From: an uncultured Clostridia bacterium
Lineage (GTDB): Bacteria; Bacillota; Clostridia; Christensenellales; CAG-917
Assembly: GCA_944363035.1 (NCBI GenBank)
Contig: CALVTS010000009.1
Span: 1-53,778 of the forward strand
Reading direction: 5' to 3'
Length of the DNA stretch: 53,778 nt
Position 1 is the stretch's first letter; each line of letters starts with the position of its first letter. The notes under the pieces are model-generated. The model saw nothing but the letters and a program-made list of their open reading frames with translations. It made no database searches and had not been told where the DNA came from. Shown here one piece after another: positions 46,481 to 53,509 of this stretch. The position numbers and the translations under genes were made by a program.

Positions 46481-46910
46481 GTGTTTGACTCCCACGTATA
46501 CTTATTCGGAGACGGAACTACGCGCCGCTCAGCCAAGCGTTCACAGGCGGCGTGCCGCCTCTTGAACGCCGCGGCGCGTATCTGCGACCTCGCAAGCTAG
46601 ACGAATAATTAAGTAGACACGGGCTCGGTGCGCGTCGAGTCGCCCTCCTCGCCCCGCGAGCGACGTTCGGTAAATGCTGGTATCCGCTTGATTATGCAAG
46701 TGCGAGACTTAAACCTTTTTCTAGAGGTGTTTTAATAAAGGCGCAGTTGCGCCTTTATGAAAAAGCAAGTCCCGCATTTTAGGAGGAGCGAACTCTATCC
46801 CGAGTGGGGGAGGAGTCCCGAAGGGGAGGAGGGGGTACAATATTACCATGTTAGGGAACGTAACCCTATTTAACCAGCCTGAATACGACGTGAACTTATT
46901 CAGAGCGTCC
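46481..46910. repeat. 464-bp tandem repeat, unit 2
   Basis: Second copy, offset 464 bases and slightly shorter at the end. Outer stem identical (46520-46528 with 46571-46579). The enclosed hairpin has different bases that still pair: GCGTTCA (46537-46543) with TGAACGC (46563-46569), and AGGCGGC (46545-46551) with GCCGCCT (46554-46560). ATAAAGGCGCA / TGCGCCTTTAT (46735-46758) is retained. Confidence 0.8.
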
Positions 46911-46918
46911 CCGAACAC

Positions 46919-47060
46919 GACGAATAAGTATACGTGGGAGATTAAACGTACTCCGAATGAGTGCACGTGGGAATCAGGCACACTCCGAATGAGTGCACGT
47001 GGGATTCAAGCACGCTCCGAAAGGGTGTGCGGCGGGGACACCGTAAACAGGGGCTTTCCC
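46919..47060. repeat. Inverted iteron cluster and orphan element half
   Basis: Three copies of the CACGTG-type unit in the opposite orientation (GAATGAGTGCACGTGGGA and variants) bound the 464-bp repeats on the right. They are followed by CCGTAAACAGGGGCTTTC (from about 47040), matching the right half of the long palindromic elements. Confidence 0.6.
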
Positions 47061-47168
47061 TTTAAGACATATAAAAGCCGTCGCGTTTCGACAAAAGGGG
47101 CAGAGATGCGCGGGGAAAAGGAAAATTTACTGCGGACGACGGGCGTATTTTCGTAGTGAGGGAAAATT

Positions 47169-47303
47169 ATGAGTGCAGAAGAATTTGCCGTATATCTCAG
47201 GATCTTATTGGCGGACGGGATCAACTGCGAGCTCTCCGTCTGCGGTCGGCTGATCTCATTGCGCTTTGCCAACGGGACGGAGCGTTCCATTTTGATAATC
47301 TGA
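47169..47303 (+). CDS. Small hypothetical protein, 44 residues
   Basis: An ORF MSAEEFAVYLRILLADGINC... ending NGTERSILII. It has balanced amino-acid composition, alternating helix- and strand-like parts, and a GTGAGGG-type Shine-Dalgarno nine bases before the ATG. It lies between the repeat block and spoIIIAA, where Bacillus has the unrelated membrane protein gene yqhV. It has no membrane segment and no family I recognise. It could be a genuine small protein or a chance ORF. Confidence 0.45.
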   Translation: MSAEEFAVYLRILLADGINCELSVCGRLISLRFANGTERSILII

Positions 47304-47379
47304 CCCGCAGAGATATATTTGATCCGCTTTGCGGTTTTCCCATACTCAACAATTATTAGTTTACATATGGATGAGGATA

Positions 47380-47415
47380 CGGAGCCCGTTCATACGGCTC
47401 CGATCTTCTTTTTCT
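47380..47415 (+). terminator. Terminator-like hairpin before spoIIIAA
   Basis: CGGAGCC (47380-47386) with GGCTCCG (47396-47402), followed by a T-rich run. It would separate the small ORF from spoIIIAA. Confidence 0.55.
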
Positions 47416-47468
47416 GTCGAATACTGCGGGGGCGGTGTTCGGCGCGGCGCGCGTTCATATCTTTTAGT

Positions 47469-48350
47469 ATGTTCGGCGGATTGATCACGGGAATGGTCGC
47501 GGCGGCGGTCTCAGCCGTTGCCGAAGAAGATCGCGTCACAGAGCTCAGGATGCGGGTGGGACGTCCTCTTGTCGTGCTCACCGCCGAGGGCAGGCGCATT
47601 GCGAAACTGCCTTCCGGCGCGCCGTTTTCGGTGAGGAGGGAGGATGTCGAAAGGGTGCTCGCGGTGGCGAGCGACTTCTCGGTCTATGCCGTCAACGAAC
47701 AGCTCGTGCGAGGGTATGTTTCGCGCAGAGGGATACGCATAGGCGTTGCGGGAGAGGGCGTGGTCGAGGAGGGGAGAATGCTCACGATGAAGCACATCGC
47801 TTTTCTCACATTGCGCGTCCCGCACGAGGTCAAAGGGGGCGCCGAAAGGGTGCGGGGCGCGGTGTTCGGCGACGGAGTGAAAAACACTCTTGTGATCTCG
47901 CCTCCGTACGGGGGCAAGACGACCCTGCTTCGTGAACTTGCAAGACTCAGTTCCTTTTCCCGCGACACACTCATCATCGACGAACGCTTCGAACTCGCGG
48001 CGGCGGAGGAGGGCGTGCCCACTCTGGACGTCGGAGACTGCGACGTCGTGAGCGGAGTGGACAAGCTCGCGGCGTATGAAAACACCATCCGCGCCATGCA
48101 CCCCGAGGTCATAGTCACCGACGAGCTCTTTCGCGGGAGGGAGGCGGAGGCTGTATGCGATATGGTGCGTAGCGGCGTCAAGGTGTTCGCGTCCTTGCAC
48201 GGCAGGGGAGCGGAGAGCGTCTTCCGCTCCCCGATCTTCGGGCGGCTCGCCGAGGTCATGGAGGTCTACATCGTGTTGTCTCCTCACCCCGTTGCGGGCA
48301 CCGTGACGGAGGTGCTCACCGCCGAAGAGGCGGCAAAAAGAGCGTCATGA
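47469..48350 (+). CDS. spoIIIAA: Stage III sporulation protein AA
   Basis: A 293-residue secretion-type ATPase of the SpoIIIA-SpoIIQ channel that connects mother cell and forespore. The P-loop reads SPPYGGKTTLLRELAR where the family usually has GPPGCGKTT: the first Gly is Ser and another is Tyr, though the terminal GKTT is kept. Walker B-like TLIIDERFE and the VTDELF and FASLHG segments follow. The start is uncertain: the frame is open upstream to 47319, and neither ATG 47469 nor earlier ones has a Shine-Dalgarno. The TGA overlaps the spoIIIAB ATG. Confidence 0.88.
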   Translation: MFGGLITGMVAAAVSAVAEEDRVTELRMRVGRPLVVLTAEGRRIAKLPSGAPFSVRREDVERVLAVASDFSVYAVNEQLVRGYVSRRGIRIGVAGEGVVEEGRMLTMKHIAFLTLRVPHEVKGGAERVRGAVFGDGVKNTLVISPPYGGKTTLLRELARLSSFSRDTLIIDERFELAAAEEGVPTLDVGDCDVVSGVDKLAAYENTIRAMHPEVIVTDELFRGREAEAVCDMVRSGVKVFASLHGRGAESVFRSPIFGRLAEVMEVYIVLSPHPVAGTVTEVLTAEEAAKRAS

Positions 48351-48859
48351 CGGCGGATGTCATTCGTCTCATCGCGGGCGGGCTCATCGCGCTCGTGTGC
48401 TGTTATGTCGGGGTGCTCGTCAAACGGCACTACGCCGAGCGGGAGAAGTTTTTCGCCGAGGCGGAGGAATTTGCGTCTGCGCTCGCATCCGAGTTGGGGT
48501 TCCGCAAGACCCCCGTCCCCGTGTTCATATCCCGTTTCCGCGAGGGCAGGAAGGGCGGATTCCCCGACGCGTTGGGACGGTTCGCAACGGGGCTCGCGCT
48601 AGGGAAAGATCGCTCCGAAGCGTCGGAGTGCGCTCTCGACGGCGCAGGGCTCGGTCGGGAGGAAAAAAAGCAGATGAAAGACTTCTTTTCCGCGCTGGGC
48701 TCCACAACTCTCTCGGACCAACTGAGCGCCGCCGCTCATTGGAGAGAGACATTCGCGGGAGAGCGCGCAAAACGCGCCGCCGACACCAAGAGGCTGGGCG
48801 GGATGTATTTCAAATTGGCGGTCCTTCTCGGCATAGCCGTGCTGATCGCGCTCGCCTAA
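48347..48859 (+). CDS. spoIIIAB: Stage III sporulation protein AB
   Basis: A 170-residue protein with an N-terminal membrane helix (about 5-22), a soluble domain with the family-type LGFRKTPVPVF segment and LGSTTLSDQL region, and a C-terminal helix (about 152-169). It resembles GspF-type platform proteins of type II secretion and would sit in the mother-cell face of the SpoIIIA complex. ATGA overlap with spoIIIAA; a nine-base gap and GGAGG precede spoIIIAC. Confidence 0.9.
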   Translation: MTADVIRLIAGGLIALVCCYVGVLVKRHYAEREKFFAEAEEFASALASELGFRKTPVPVFISRFREGRKGGFPDALGRFATGLALGKDRSEASECALDGAGLGREEKKQMKDFFSALGSTTLSDQLSAAAHWRETFAGERAKRAADTKRLGGMYFKLAVLLGIAVLIALA

Positions 48860-48868
48860 GGAGGAGAG

Positions 48869-49066
48869 ATGGGTGTTGAAATAATTTTGAAGATAGCGGG
48901 CGTCGGATTGCTCACCGCCATCGTCTGCATAATACTGAAAAAGAGCGACCGCGACGATATGGCGACATTTGCCACCCTCGCCGGGCTCATAGTCGTCATC
49001 GTGCTTGTCATGGACATGATCGGCGGTCTCTTCGACACCGTAAAAAACATACTTTCGCTGTCATGA
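48869..49066 (+). CDS. spoIIIAC: Stage III sporulation protein AC
   Basis: A 65-residue protein with two membrane helices (about 3-22 and 34-56) joined by a short charged loop KKSDRDD, the typical SpoIIIAC form. It is thought to form membrane rings with SpoIIIAD. AAGGAGG lies before the ATG, and the TGA overlaps the next ATG. Confidence 0.93.
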   Translation: MGVEIILKIAGVGLLTAIVCIILKKSDRDDMATFATLAGLIVVIVLVMDMIGGLFDTVKNILSLS

Positions 49067-49455
49067 TGCTCTTCAAGCTCATCGGGATAGCCTTGATAGG
49101 CATAGTGGCGGTCAGTCTCCTGCGCACGGCGAAACCGGAATTTGCGGTGTTTGCGGTCATCGGCACGGGTGTGGTGATGGTCATCACTCTGGTCAGTTCC
49201 CTCCAAAGCGCGATACTCGCCTTTGACGAGCTGGTGGAAAAGAGCGGGATAGACGACCGCGTTTTCACCGCCGTGCTCAAAATAATAGGCATAGGATATC
49301 TTACGGAATACAGCGCCTCCGTGGCGACGGACGCGGGGTGCGCCTCAGTCGCGCAAAAGCTGCAACTAGGCGGCAAGATAGTCATCTTTCTGATGAGCAT
49401 ATCCATCGTCACCGCGCTCGTCGATGTGGTGACGGAACTCACGGGGCTGATATGA
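49063..49455 (+). CDS. spoIIIAD: Stage III sporulation protein AD
   Basis: A 130-residue membrane protein with about four helices and the family segment IIGIGYLTEYSASVATDAG followed by KIVIFLMS. It is the larger paralogue of SpoIIIAC and part of the same feeding-tube complex. It overlaps spoIIIAC (ATGATG) and spoIIIAE (ATGA). Confidence 0.94.
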   Translation: MMLFKLIGIALIGIVAVSLLRTAKPEFAVFAVIGTGVVMVITLVSSLQSAILAFDELVEKSGIDDRVFTAVLKIIGIGYLTEYSASVATDAGCASVAQKLQLGGKIVIFLMSISIVTALVDVVTELTGLI

Positions 49456-50711
49456 TGACGGGACTTGCCGAAAGCCTTGCGGCGCGTTCCCACCGCCTGC
49501 GCAACAGGGAACGAAAATTCACAATTTTCGTGTTTATTTGCGCATTCGTATTGCTGAACATCTTGTTATGTTCACAATGTGCGGTGGCATTTGCTTCAAA
49601 CGAGGCGGAAGAGGAGGTTGCCGAAGAGCTTGCCGACAGAGTGGACGGCGTCATAGGCGATCTGGACTCGGATCTGTTTCAGGACTTTGTGGATTCGCTC
49701 GGGAGAGAGGAGAGCGACGCGGTCGGCATGGAGGATCTCAAAGCCGCTCTCAAAAGCATCACCGAGGGCGAGCCCTCCGATTTCTTCGGATCCTTCATGT
49801 CCGCGCTCGCTTCCGCGGCGGGGAGCTATTTTCTCGGATTTTTGCCGGGACTGCTTTCGGTGGTGATAATATGCCTCCTCAAAAGTATGCTGACAGGGCT
49901 TTCCTCCGGTTTCAAAAACGCTTCGACGGGGGAGGTCGTGCACATCGTGTGCTATTCGGCGATAGTGGCGATCCTTGCGGCGGGAGCGGTGGAGACCGTC
50001 ATCTCCGTCACGGATACCGTCAATGCGCTTGCCGAGTTTTCGGAGGCTGTTTTCCCCGTACTACTCACTCTGCTTGCCGCCGTGGGAGGGAGCAGCGGCG
50101 TGGCGCTCTATCAACCCTTTATGGCGGTGCTGTCCGGGACGGTCATAAAGTTGGTGCAGACCGTCATCATCCCCGCATTCATAGTGACCATAGTCTTTTC
50201 GGTGGTGGGCAACGTATCCTCCGAGGTCAGGCTGGGCAAACTTGCAAAACTCTTCCGCTCGGGCGCGAGCTGGCTCATCGGAATAGTATTCGGGTTGTTT
50301 GCGGCTTTCCTCACGGCGCAGGGCATAACGGGGGGAGTGACGGACAGGCTGAGTTTCAATGCCGCCAAATTCGCCGTATCCAGCTATGTGCCGATATTGG
50401 GTGGCTACGTATCGGACGGGTTCGACCTGCTTGCGGCGTCTCTCGTGCTCGTCAAAAACGCCGTGGGACTGATAGGGGTGGCGGTGTTGCTCGCCGTGGT
50501 GCTCTTTCCGCTCACGCGGCTTGCGGCGTACATCCTGGCATTGCGGCTCACCGCCGCCGTGACCGAGCCGATGGGAGACTCCCGCACCTCCTCCGTGCTC
50601 GCGGCGCTAGCGGACAATTCTAGCCTTCTGGTCACCGCATTGGTGGGAGTGGGCTTCATGTTTTTCATTCTGCTCATGTTGGTGATAGGCAGTTTCAACC
50701 CGGGGGTGTGA
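49452..50711 (+). CDS. spoIIIAE: Stage III sporulation protein AE
   Basis: A 419-residue polytopic membrane protein. It begins with a signal-like helix (about 24-44), then a soluble acidic segment, then about eight membrane helices including the glycine/serine-rich family region AAVGGSSGVALYQP. Two adjacent ATGs (49452, 49455) are possible starts; the first overlaps the spoIIIAD stop. Residues upstream in the same frame are not protein-like. It is the largest integral component of the channel complex. Confidence 0.93.
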   Translation: MMTGLAESLAARSHRLRNRERKFTIFVFICAFVLLNILLCSQCAVAFASNEAEEEVAEELADRVDGVIGDLDSDLFQDFVDSLGREESDAVGMEDLKAALKSITEGEPSDFFGSFMSALASAAGSYFLGFLPGLLSVVIICLLKSMLTGLSSGFKNASTGEVVHIVCYSAIVAILAAGAVETVISVTDTVNALAEFSEAVFPVLLTLLAAVGGSSGVALYQPFMAVLSGTVIKLVQTVIIPAFIVTIVFSVVGNVSSEVRLGKLAKLFRSGASWLIGIVFGLFAAFLTAQGITGGVTDRLSFNAAKFAVSSYVPILGGYVSDGFDLLAASLVLVKNAVGLIGVAVLLAVVLFPLTRLAAYILALRLTAAVTEPMGDSRTSSVLAALADNSSLLVTALVGVGFMFFILLMLVIGSFNPGV

Positions 50712-50712
50712 G

Positions 50713-51210
50713 ATGCTGGACGCATGGATGATAGGCATTGTGGGAGTCATAGCCTTGGGAGTGCTTTTGGAGATACTCCTGCCCGAAGGACAGACGGGGA
50801 AGTATGTCAAAGGGGCGTTTTCGCTGTTGGTGATATTGGTGATCGCCGCCCCTCTCCCCGGGGTCATAGGCGCGCTGAAAGATTGGGATCCGTCCTATTC
50901 CGACATCGCTCCGGACTACGGTTTCGTGGAGGAAACGACAGAGGAAAGAGCGCGTTATCTTGCGCGCGGGATAGAGCAGACCTTGGAGGCAAACGGATAC
51001 GAAACCGATGTTAAAGTTGTCATAAAAGAGGGTTCAACGTCGGAAATTGACGAAATAACGGTGACGTTGTATCTTGCGGTTCTGTCCCAAGAAGAGGTGA
51101 ATAAGCATATATCGGACGTGACGCTCGCTGTCAGGCGCATCCCGGGCACCGGAGATGCCGAAGTGACGGTAACGCCCAAGACAGCGGAGGTCGGGGATGC
51201 AGGTGAGTGA
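50713..51210 (+). CDS. spoIIIAF: Stage III sporulation protein AF
   Basis: A 165-residue protein with two N-terminal membrane helices (about 5-22 and 32-52) separated by LPEGQTGKYVKGAFSL, and a soluble ring-building-type domain (about 75-165). It starts one base after the spoIIIAE stop and overlaps spoIIIAG by 14 bases. Confidence 0.9.
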   Translation: MLDAWMIGIVGVIALGVLLEILLPEGQTGKYVKGAFSLLVILVIAAPLPGVIGALKDWDPSYSDIAPDYGFVEETTEERARYLARGIEQTLEANGYETDVKVVIKEGSTSEIDEITVTLYLAVLSQEEVNKHISDVTLAVRRIPGTGDAEVTVTPKTAEVGDAGE

Positions 51211-51616
51211 CGAGCGCAAGGAGGATGTATGGAGCAAATTGAAAGGGTCCTCCCTCCTGAAAAAGCTCAGAGGGATAAAAAATATCCGATTGATAGCGGC
51301 GATATTCATAATCGCGATAGCCCTGCTCATATATTCTAGCGTAGCAACGGGAAACGCTTCCCGCGCGGCGGACTCGGACGTATCCTCATCCGAAATGGAC
51401 GCCGAAGAGGCTCGCCTCGCTTCCGTGCTTCGGGGGCTCGAGGGCGTGGGCAGGGTGGAGACCATGATCACCAGAGACGCCGATGACGAGATAGTCGGCA
51501 TCATCGTCATAGCCGAGGGCGCGGAGGATATCGCCGTCAGGCTCCGTCTGCTTTCGGCGGTCACTACGGCAATGGGCGTGGACGACAAGATCGTCAATGT
51601 CTATACAATGAAATGA
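51197..51616 (+). CDS. spoIIIAG: Stage III sporulation protein AG
   Basis: A 139-residue protein with one membrane helix (about 32-50) and an external ring-building domain (LRGLEGVGRVETMI to IVNVYTMK). In Bacillus SpoIIIAG forms a large ring in the intermembrane space. This version lacks long insertions and is shorter than the Bacillus protein (about 229 residues). GGAGG lies ahead of the ATG within spoIIIAF. Confidence 0.9.
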   Translation: MQVSDERKEDVWSKLKGSSLLKKLRGIKNIRLIAAIFIIAIALLIYSSVATGNASRAADSDVSSSEMDAEEARLASVLRGLEGVGRVETMITRDADDEIVGIIVIAEGAEDIAVRLRLLSAVTTAMGVDDKIVNVYTMK

Positions 51617-51631
51617 GTTATGGAGGACAGT

Positions 51632-52117
51632 ATGAAAATAAAACCCAGAACCAAGAAAGTGTTAGTATTGTCGGTGATGGTCGCTTTGCTCGTCGCCACG
51701 GGCGTGCTCAATTGGGCGCTCAACGACAGGCTCACATCGAGCGATCCCATCGACGCCGGCGTGGTGACGGAGACCTTCTTCGCCGCCTACCGCAGCGACA
51801 GAGAGGCGACCCGCGAGTCCGAATTCCTCTATCTCGACGCCATCATCTCCTCCGAGACCAGCTCCCAGGAGGCGAAGGACGCCGCAGAGGAACAGAAACT
51901 CGGGCTCGTCGAACGTATGGAATCCGAGCTCCAGCTCGAGACCCTCGTCAAATCCAAAGGCTTTGAGGACGCCATCGTCACCCTCAGCGACAGCGGCGTC
52001 AACGTCGTCGTCGGCTCCGCCGAACTCACCGACATCCAAGCCGCCCAGATCTACGATATCGTCACCTCGGAGACATCCTTTGGGGTGGGGGATATCAAGA
52101 TCATCCCCTACGTCTGA
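51632..52117 (+). CDS. spoIIIAH: Stage III sporulation protein AH
   Basis: A 161-residue membrane protein with a basic N-terminus, one membrane helix (about 10-27) and an external YscJ/FliF-like ring-building domain; it pairs with SpoIIQ (or a functional analogue) across the septum. An ATG at 51620 is in frame, but GGAGGA sits correctly for the ATG at 51632, so the shorter start is chosen. The final YV codons run into CTGA, the first bases of a palindromic element, so the stop codon is provided by the repeat. Confidence 0.92.
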   Translation: MKIKPRTKKVLVLSVMVALLVATGVLNWALNDRLTSSDPIDAGVVTETFFAAYRSDREATRESEFLYLDAIISSETSSQEAKDAAEEQKLGLVERMESELQLETLVKSKGFEDAIVTLSDSGVNVVVGSAELTDIQAAQIYDIVTSETSFGVGDIKIIPYV

Positions 52118-52237
52118 GGGCGCTATTCGGCGAATAACTGCGTCAATGCCTCCCATACGACCGCTTACGTACGAGAAGTACGCCGCGCGTCCGTATGGGA
52201 GGCGTTTCCTTGTTCTTCATCCGAATATCACCCTCAG
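52114..52237. repeat. 124-bp palindromic element at the spoIIIAH stop codon (copy C)
   Basis: Ends CTGAGGG...CCCTCAG; the outer arm TATTCGG pairs with CCGAATA. Inner stem GCCTCCCATACG (52148-52159) pairs perfectly with 52192-52203. Apex TACGTACGagaaGTACG. The TGA is the spoIIIAH stop. Confidence 0.85.
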
Positions 52238-52241
52238 CGAA

Positions 52242-52488
52242 CCGAGGCCCCAGTTCGGCGAATAACTGCGTCAGGCGCCCTGCCACGATTGCTCACGTAC
52301 GAGGAGTACGCTCCAGCGTCGCGGTGCGCGCCGAACTTCGCAAAAGCCGCTCATTTGAGCGGCTTTCACTTTGCCCTTGCGCGCCCGCTCCTTTTCCCCA
52401 CAAAGTGTCCTCACTTCGTTGCGGTACTTTGCGGGGGCTCCGTAAGCAGGGGTGCCTTCCTTGTTCTTCATCCGAATATCGCCCTCAG
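52242..52488. repeat. Long palindromic element (copy D)
   Basis: Separated from copy C by CGAA. Left end with TTCGGCGAATAACTGCGTCA, apex CACGTACGaggAGTACGCTC (from 52294), the shared inner module (GCGCGCCGAAC; AAAGCCGCTC / GAGCGGCTTT; CCCCACAAAGT hairpin), then GCAGGGGTGCC and a right end CCGAATATCGCCCTCAG. GGCGCCCTGC on the left can pair with GCAGGGGTGCC after the module. Confidence 0.7.
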
Positions 52489-52492
52489 CGAA

Positions 52493-52652
52493 CTGAGGCC
52501 CCCTGTTCGGCGAATAACTGCGTCAGGCGCCTGCGGCTTGAACAGTCACGTACGACCAAGTACGCTCCCGCGTCGCGGTGCGCGCCGAACATTGCAAAAG
52601 CCGCTCATCTGAGCGGCTTTCACTTTGCCCTTGCGCGCCCGCCTAACTGCCG
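52493..52652. repeat. Truncated long palindromic element (copy E)
   Basis: Again separated by CGAA. Left end CTGAGGCCCCCTGTTCGGCG, apex CACGTACGaccaaGTACGCTC, the module with AAAGCCGCTC / GAGCGGCTTT, then the match stops after GCGCGCCCGC. No right end. Confidence 0.65.
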
Positions 52653-52721
52653 TTTGAAAGAGGTGTGTATAGTGAAGAAGCAAAAAGTATAGTGTCCGGA
52701 AAGAGAATGTTCGGAAATGTG
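52653..52721. other. Short spacer before the tetR promoter
   Basis: No gene seen. TGTCCGGAAA and TGTTCGGAAA form a short imperfect direct repeat (about 52694-52718). Confidence 0.3.
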
Positions 52722-52750
52722 TTGACAGAATGGGATAACGGCGTTATGAT
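52722..52750 (+). promoter_or_regulatory. tetR promoter
   Basis: Consensus TTGACA (52722-52727), 17-base spacer and TATGAT (52745-52750). Confidence 0.8.
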
Positions 52751-52763
52751 AACATTGTTATCA
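52734..52763. promoter_or_regulatory. Two overlapping TetR-type operators
   Basis: GATAAC-ggc-GTTAT (52734-52747) and TGATAAC-att-GTTATCA (52747-52763), centres 14 bases apart, cover the spacer, the -10 and the transcription start of tetR. This is a classic autorepression layout. Confidence 0.7.
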
Positions 52764-52781
52764 AGCGAGGCGGAGTAAAGT

Positions 52782-53402
52782 ATGAAGGTAAAGGACGAAA
52801 GCATCAACTCAAAACTTTTGGAGTGTGCCAAAGCGGAGTTCATGGAAAAGGGCTTTGCGGACGCTTCCATGCGCACGATTGCGGAACGAGCGGGCGTTAC
52901 GACGGGGATGCTTTACAGCCGCTTTGCGGACAAGGACGAAATGTTCCGCTCCATCGTTGGTGAGGGCGCGGAAAAGCTGTACGCCTATTTTTCGGACGTG
53001 CAGGAAAATTTTGCCGCCTTTCCCGCGGAACAGCAGAAAGGGGAGATGCACTCATACACATCGGGCAAGATGCGCGTGATGATGGACATCATCTACGACT
53101 ACTTTGACAGCTTCAAACTCATTGTTCTCAAAAGCGCGGGTTCGAGTTACGAGCACTACATCGACCGCATGATTGACTATGAAACGGAGAGCACCGAACG
53201 CTTTATGCGTGTGTTGCGCGAGAGCGGTGCGCCCGTCAGGACGGTTCGGCGGGACATCAACCATATGCTTGCGAGCGCGCTCTTTAACGGTGTGTTTGAG
53301 GTGGTCGCGCACGATTTTCCCAAAGAGGACGCAATGGAATATGTAGACGCCGTCTGCGAGTTCTTTTATGCGGGCTGGGATAAGCTGATGGGCTTGTCAT
53401 AA
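52782..53402 (+). CDS. TetR/AcrR-family transcriptional regulator
   Basis: A 206-residue regulator with an N-terminal TetR HTH (ILL-like ECAKAEFMEKGFADASMRTIAERAGVTTGMLYSRFADKDEMF, about 12-58, given here as the family consensus region) and a helical ligand-binding C-terminal domain. GGCGGAG lies before the ATG. Overlapping inverted repeats cover its own promoter, suggesting autorepression. The next gene encodes an ABC exporter-type protein, the usual partner of such regulators, so it may sense a drug or metabolite exported by it. The ligand is unknown. Confidence 0.9.
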   Translation: MKVKDESINSKLLECAKAEFMEKGFADASMRTIAERAGVTTGMLYSRFADKDEMFRSIVGEGAEKLYAYFSDVQENFAAFPAEQQKGEMHSYTSGKMRVMMDIIYDYFDSFKLIVLKSAGSSYEHYIDRMIDYETESTERFMRVLRESGAPVRTVRRDINHMLASALFNGVFEVVAHDFPKEDAMEYVDAVCEFFYAGWDKLMGLS

Positions 53403-53417
53403 TATAAGGAATACACA

Positions 53418-53440
53418 GGGGCTTTATGCCCCGTTCTTTC
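53418..53440 (+). terminator. Hairpin after tetR
   Basis: GGGGC-tttat-GCCCC followed by GTTCTTTC; a weak terminator or attenuator. Confidence 0.4.
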
Positions 53441-53447
53441 GGACGCG

Positions 53448-53467
53448 TAGTTCGCATATACGAACTA
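53448..53467. promoter_or_regulatory. Inverted repeat GTTCG-N6-CGAAC, site 1
   Basis: TAGTTCG-catata-CGAACTA, perfect 7-bp arms, in the tetR-ABC gap. A second site of the same type follows at 53510-53525, centre to centre 60 bases. Confidence 0.5.
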
Positions 53468-53509
53468 TGCAAACCCCCGAAGGAGAGACGCATATTTTTT
53501 TGATATAGG

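Noticed and set aside
45986..47015. CRISPR-like array of 32-bp repeats
   Set aside because: Units are few, differ from one another, run in both orientations and have no regular unique spacers; no cas genes are nearby.
47341..47468. Sigma-E promoter for spoIIIA
   Set aside because: CATATCTT before the ATG is a weak match to the -10 and no suitable -35 lies 14-16 bases upstream.
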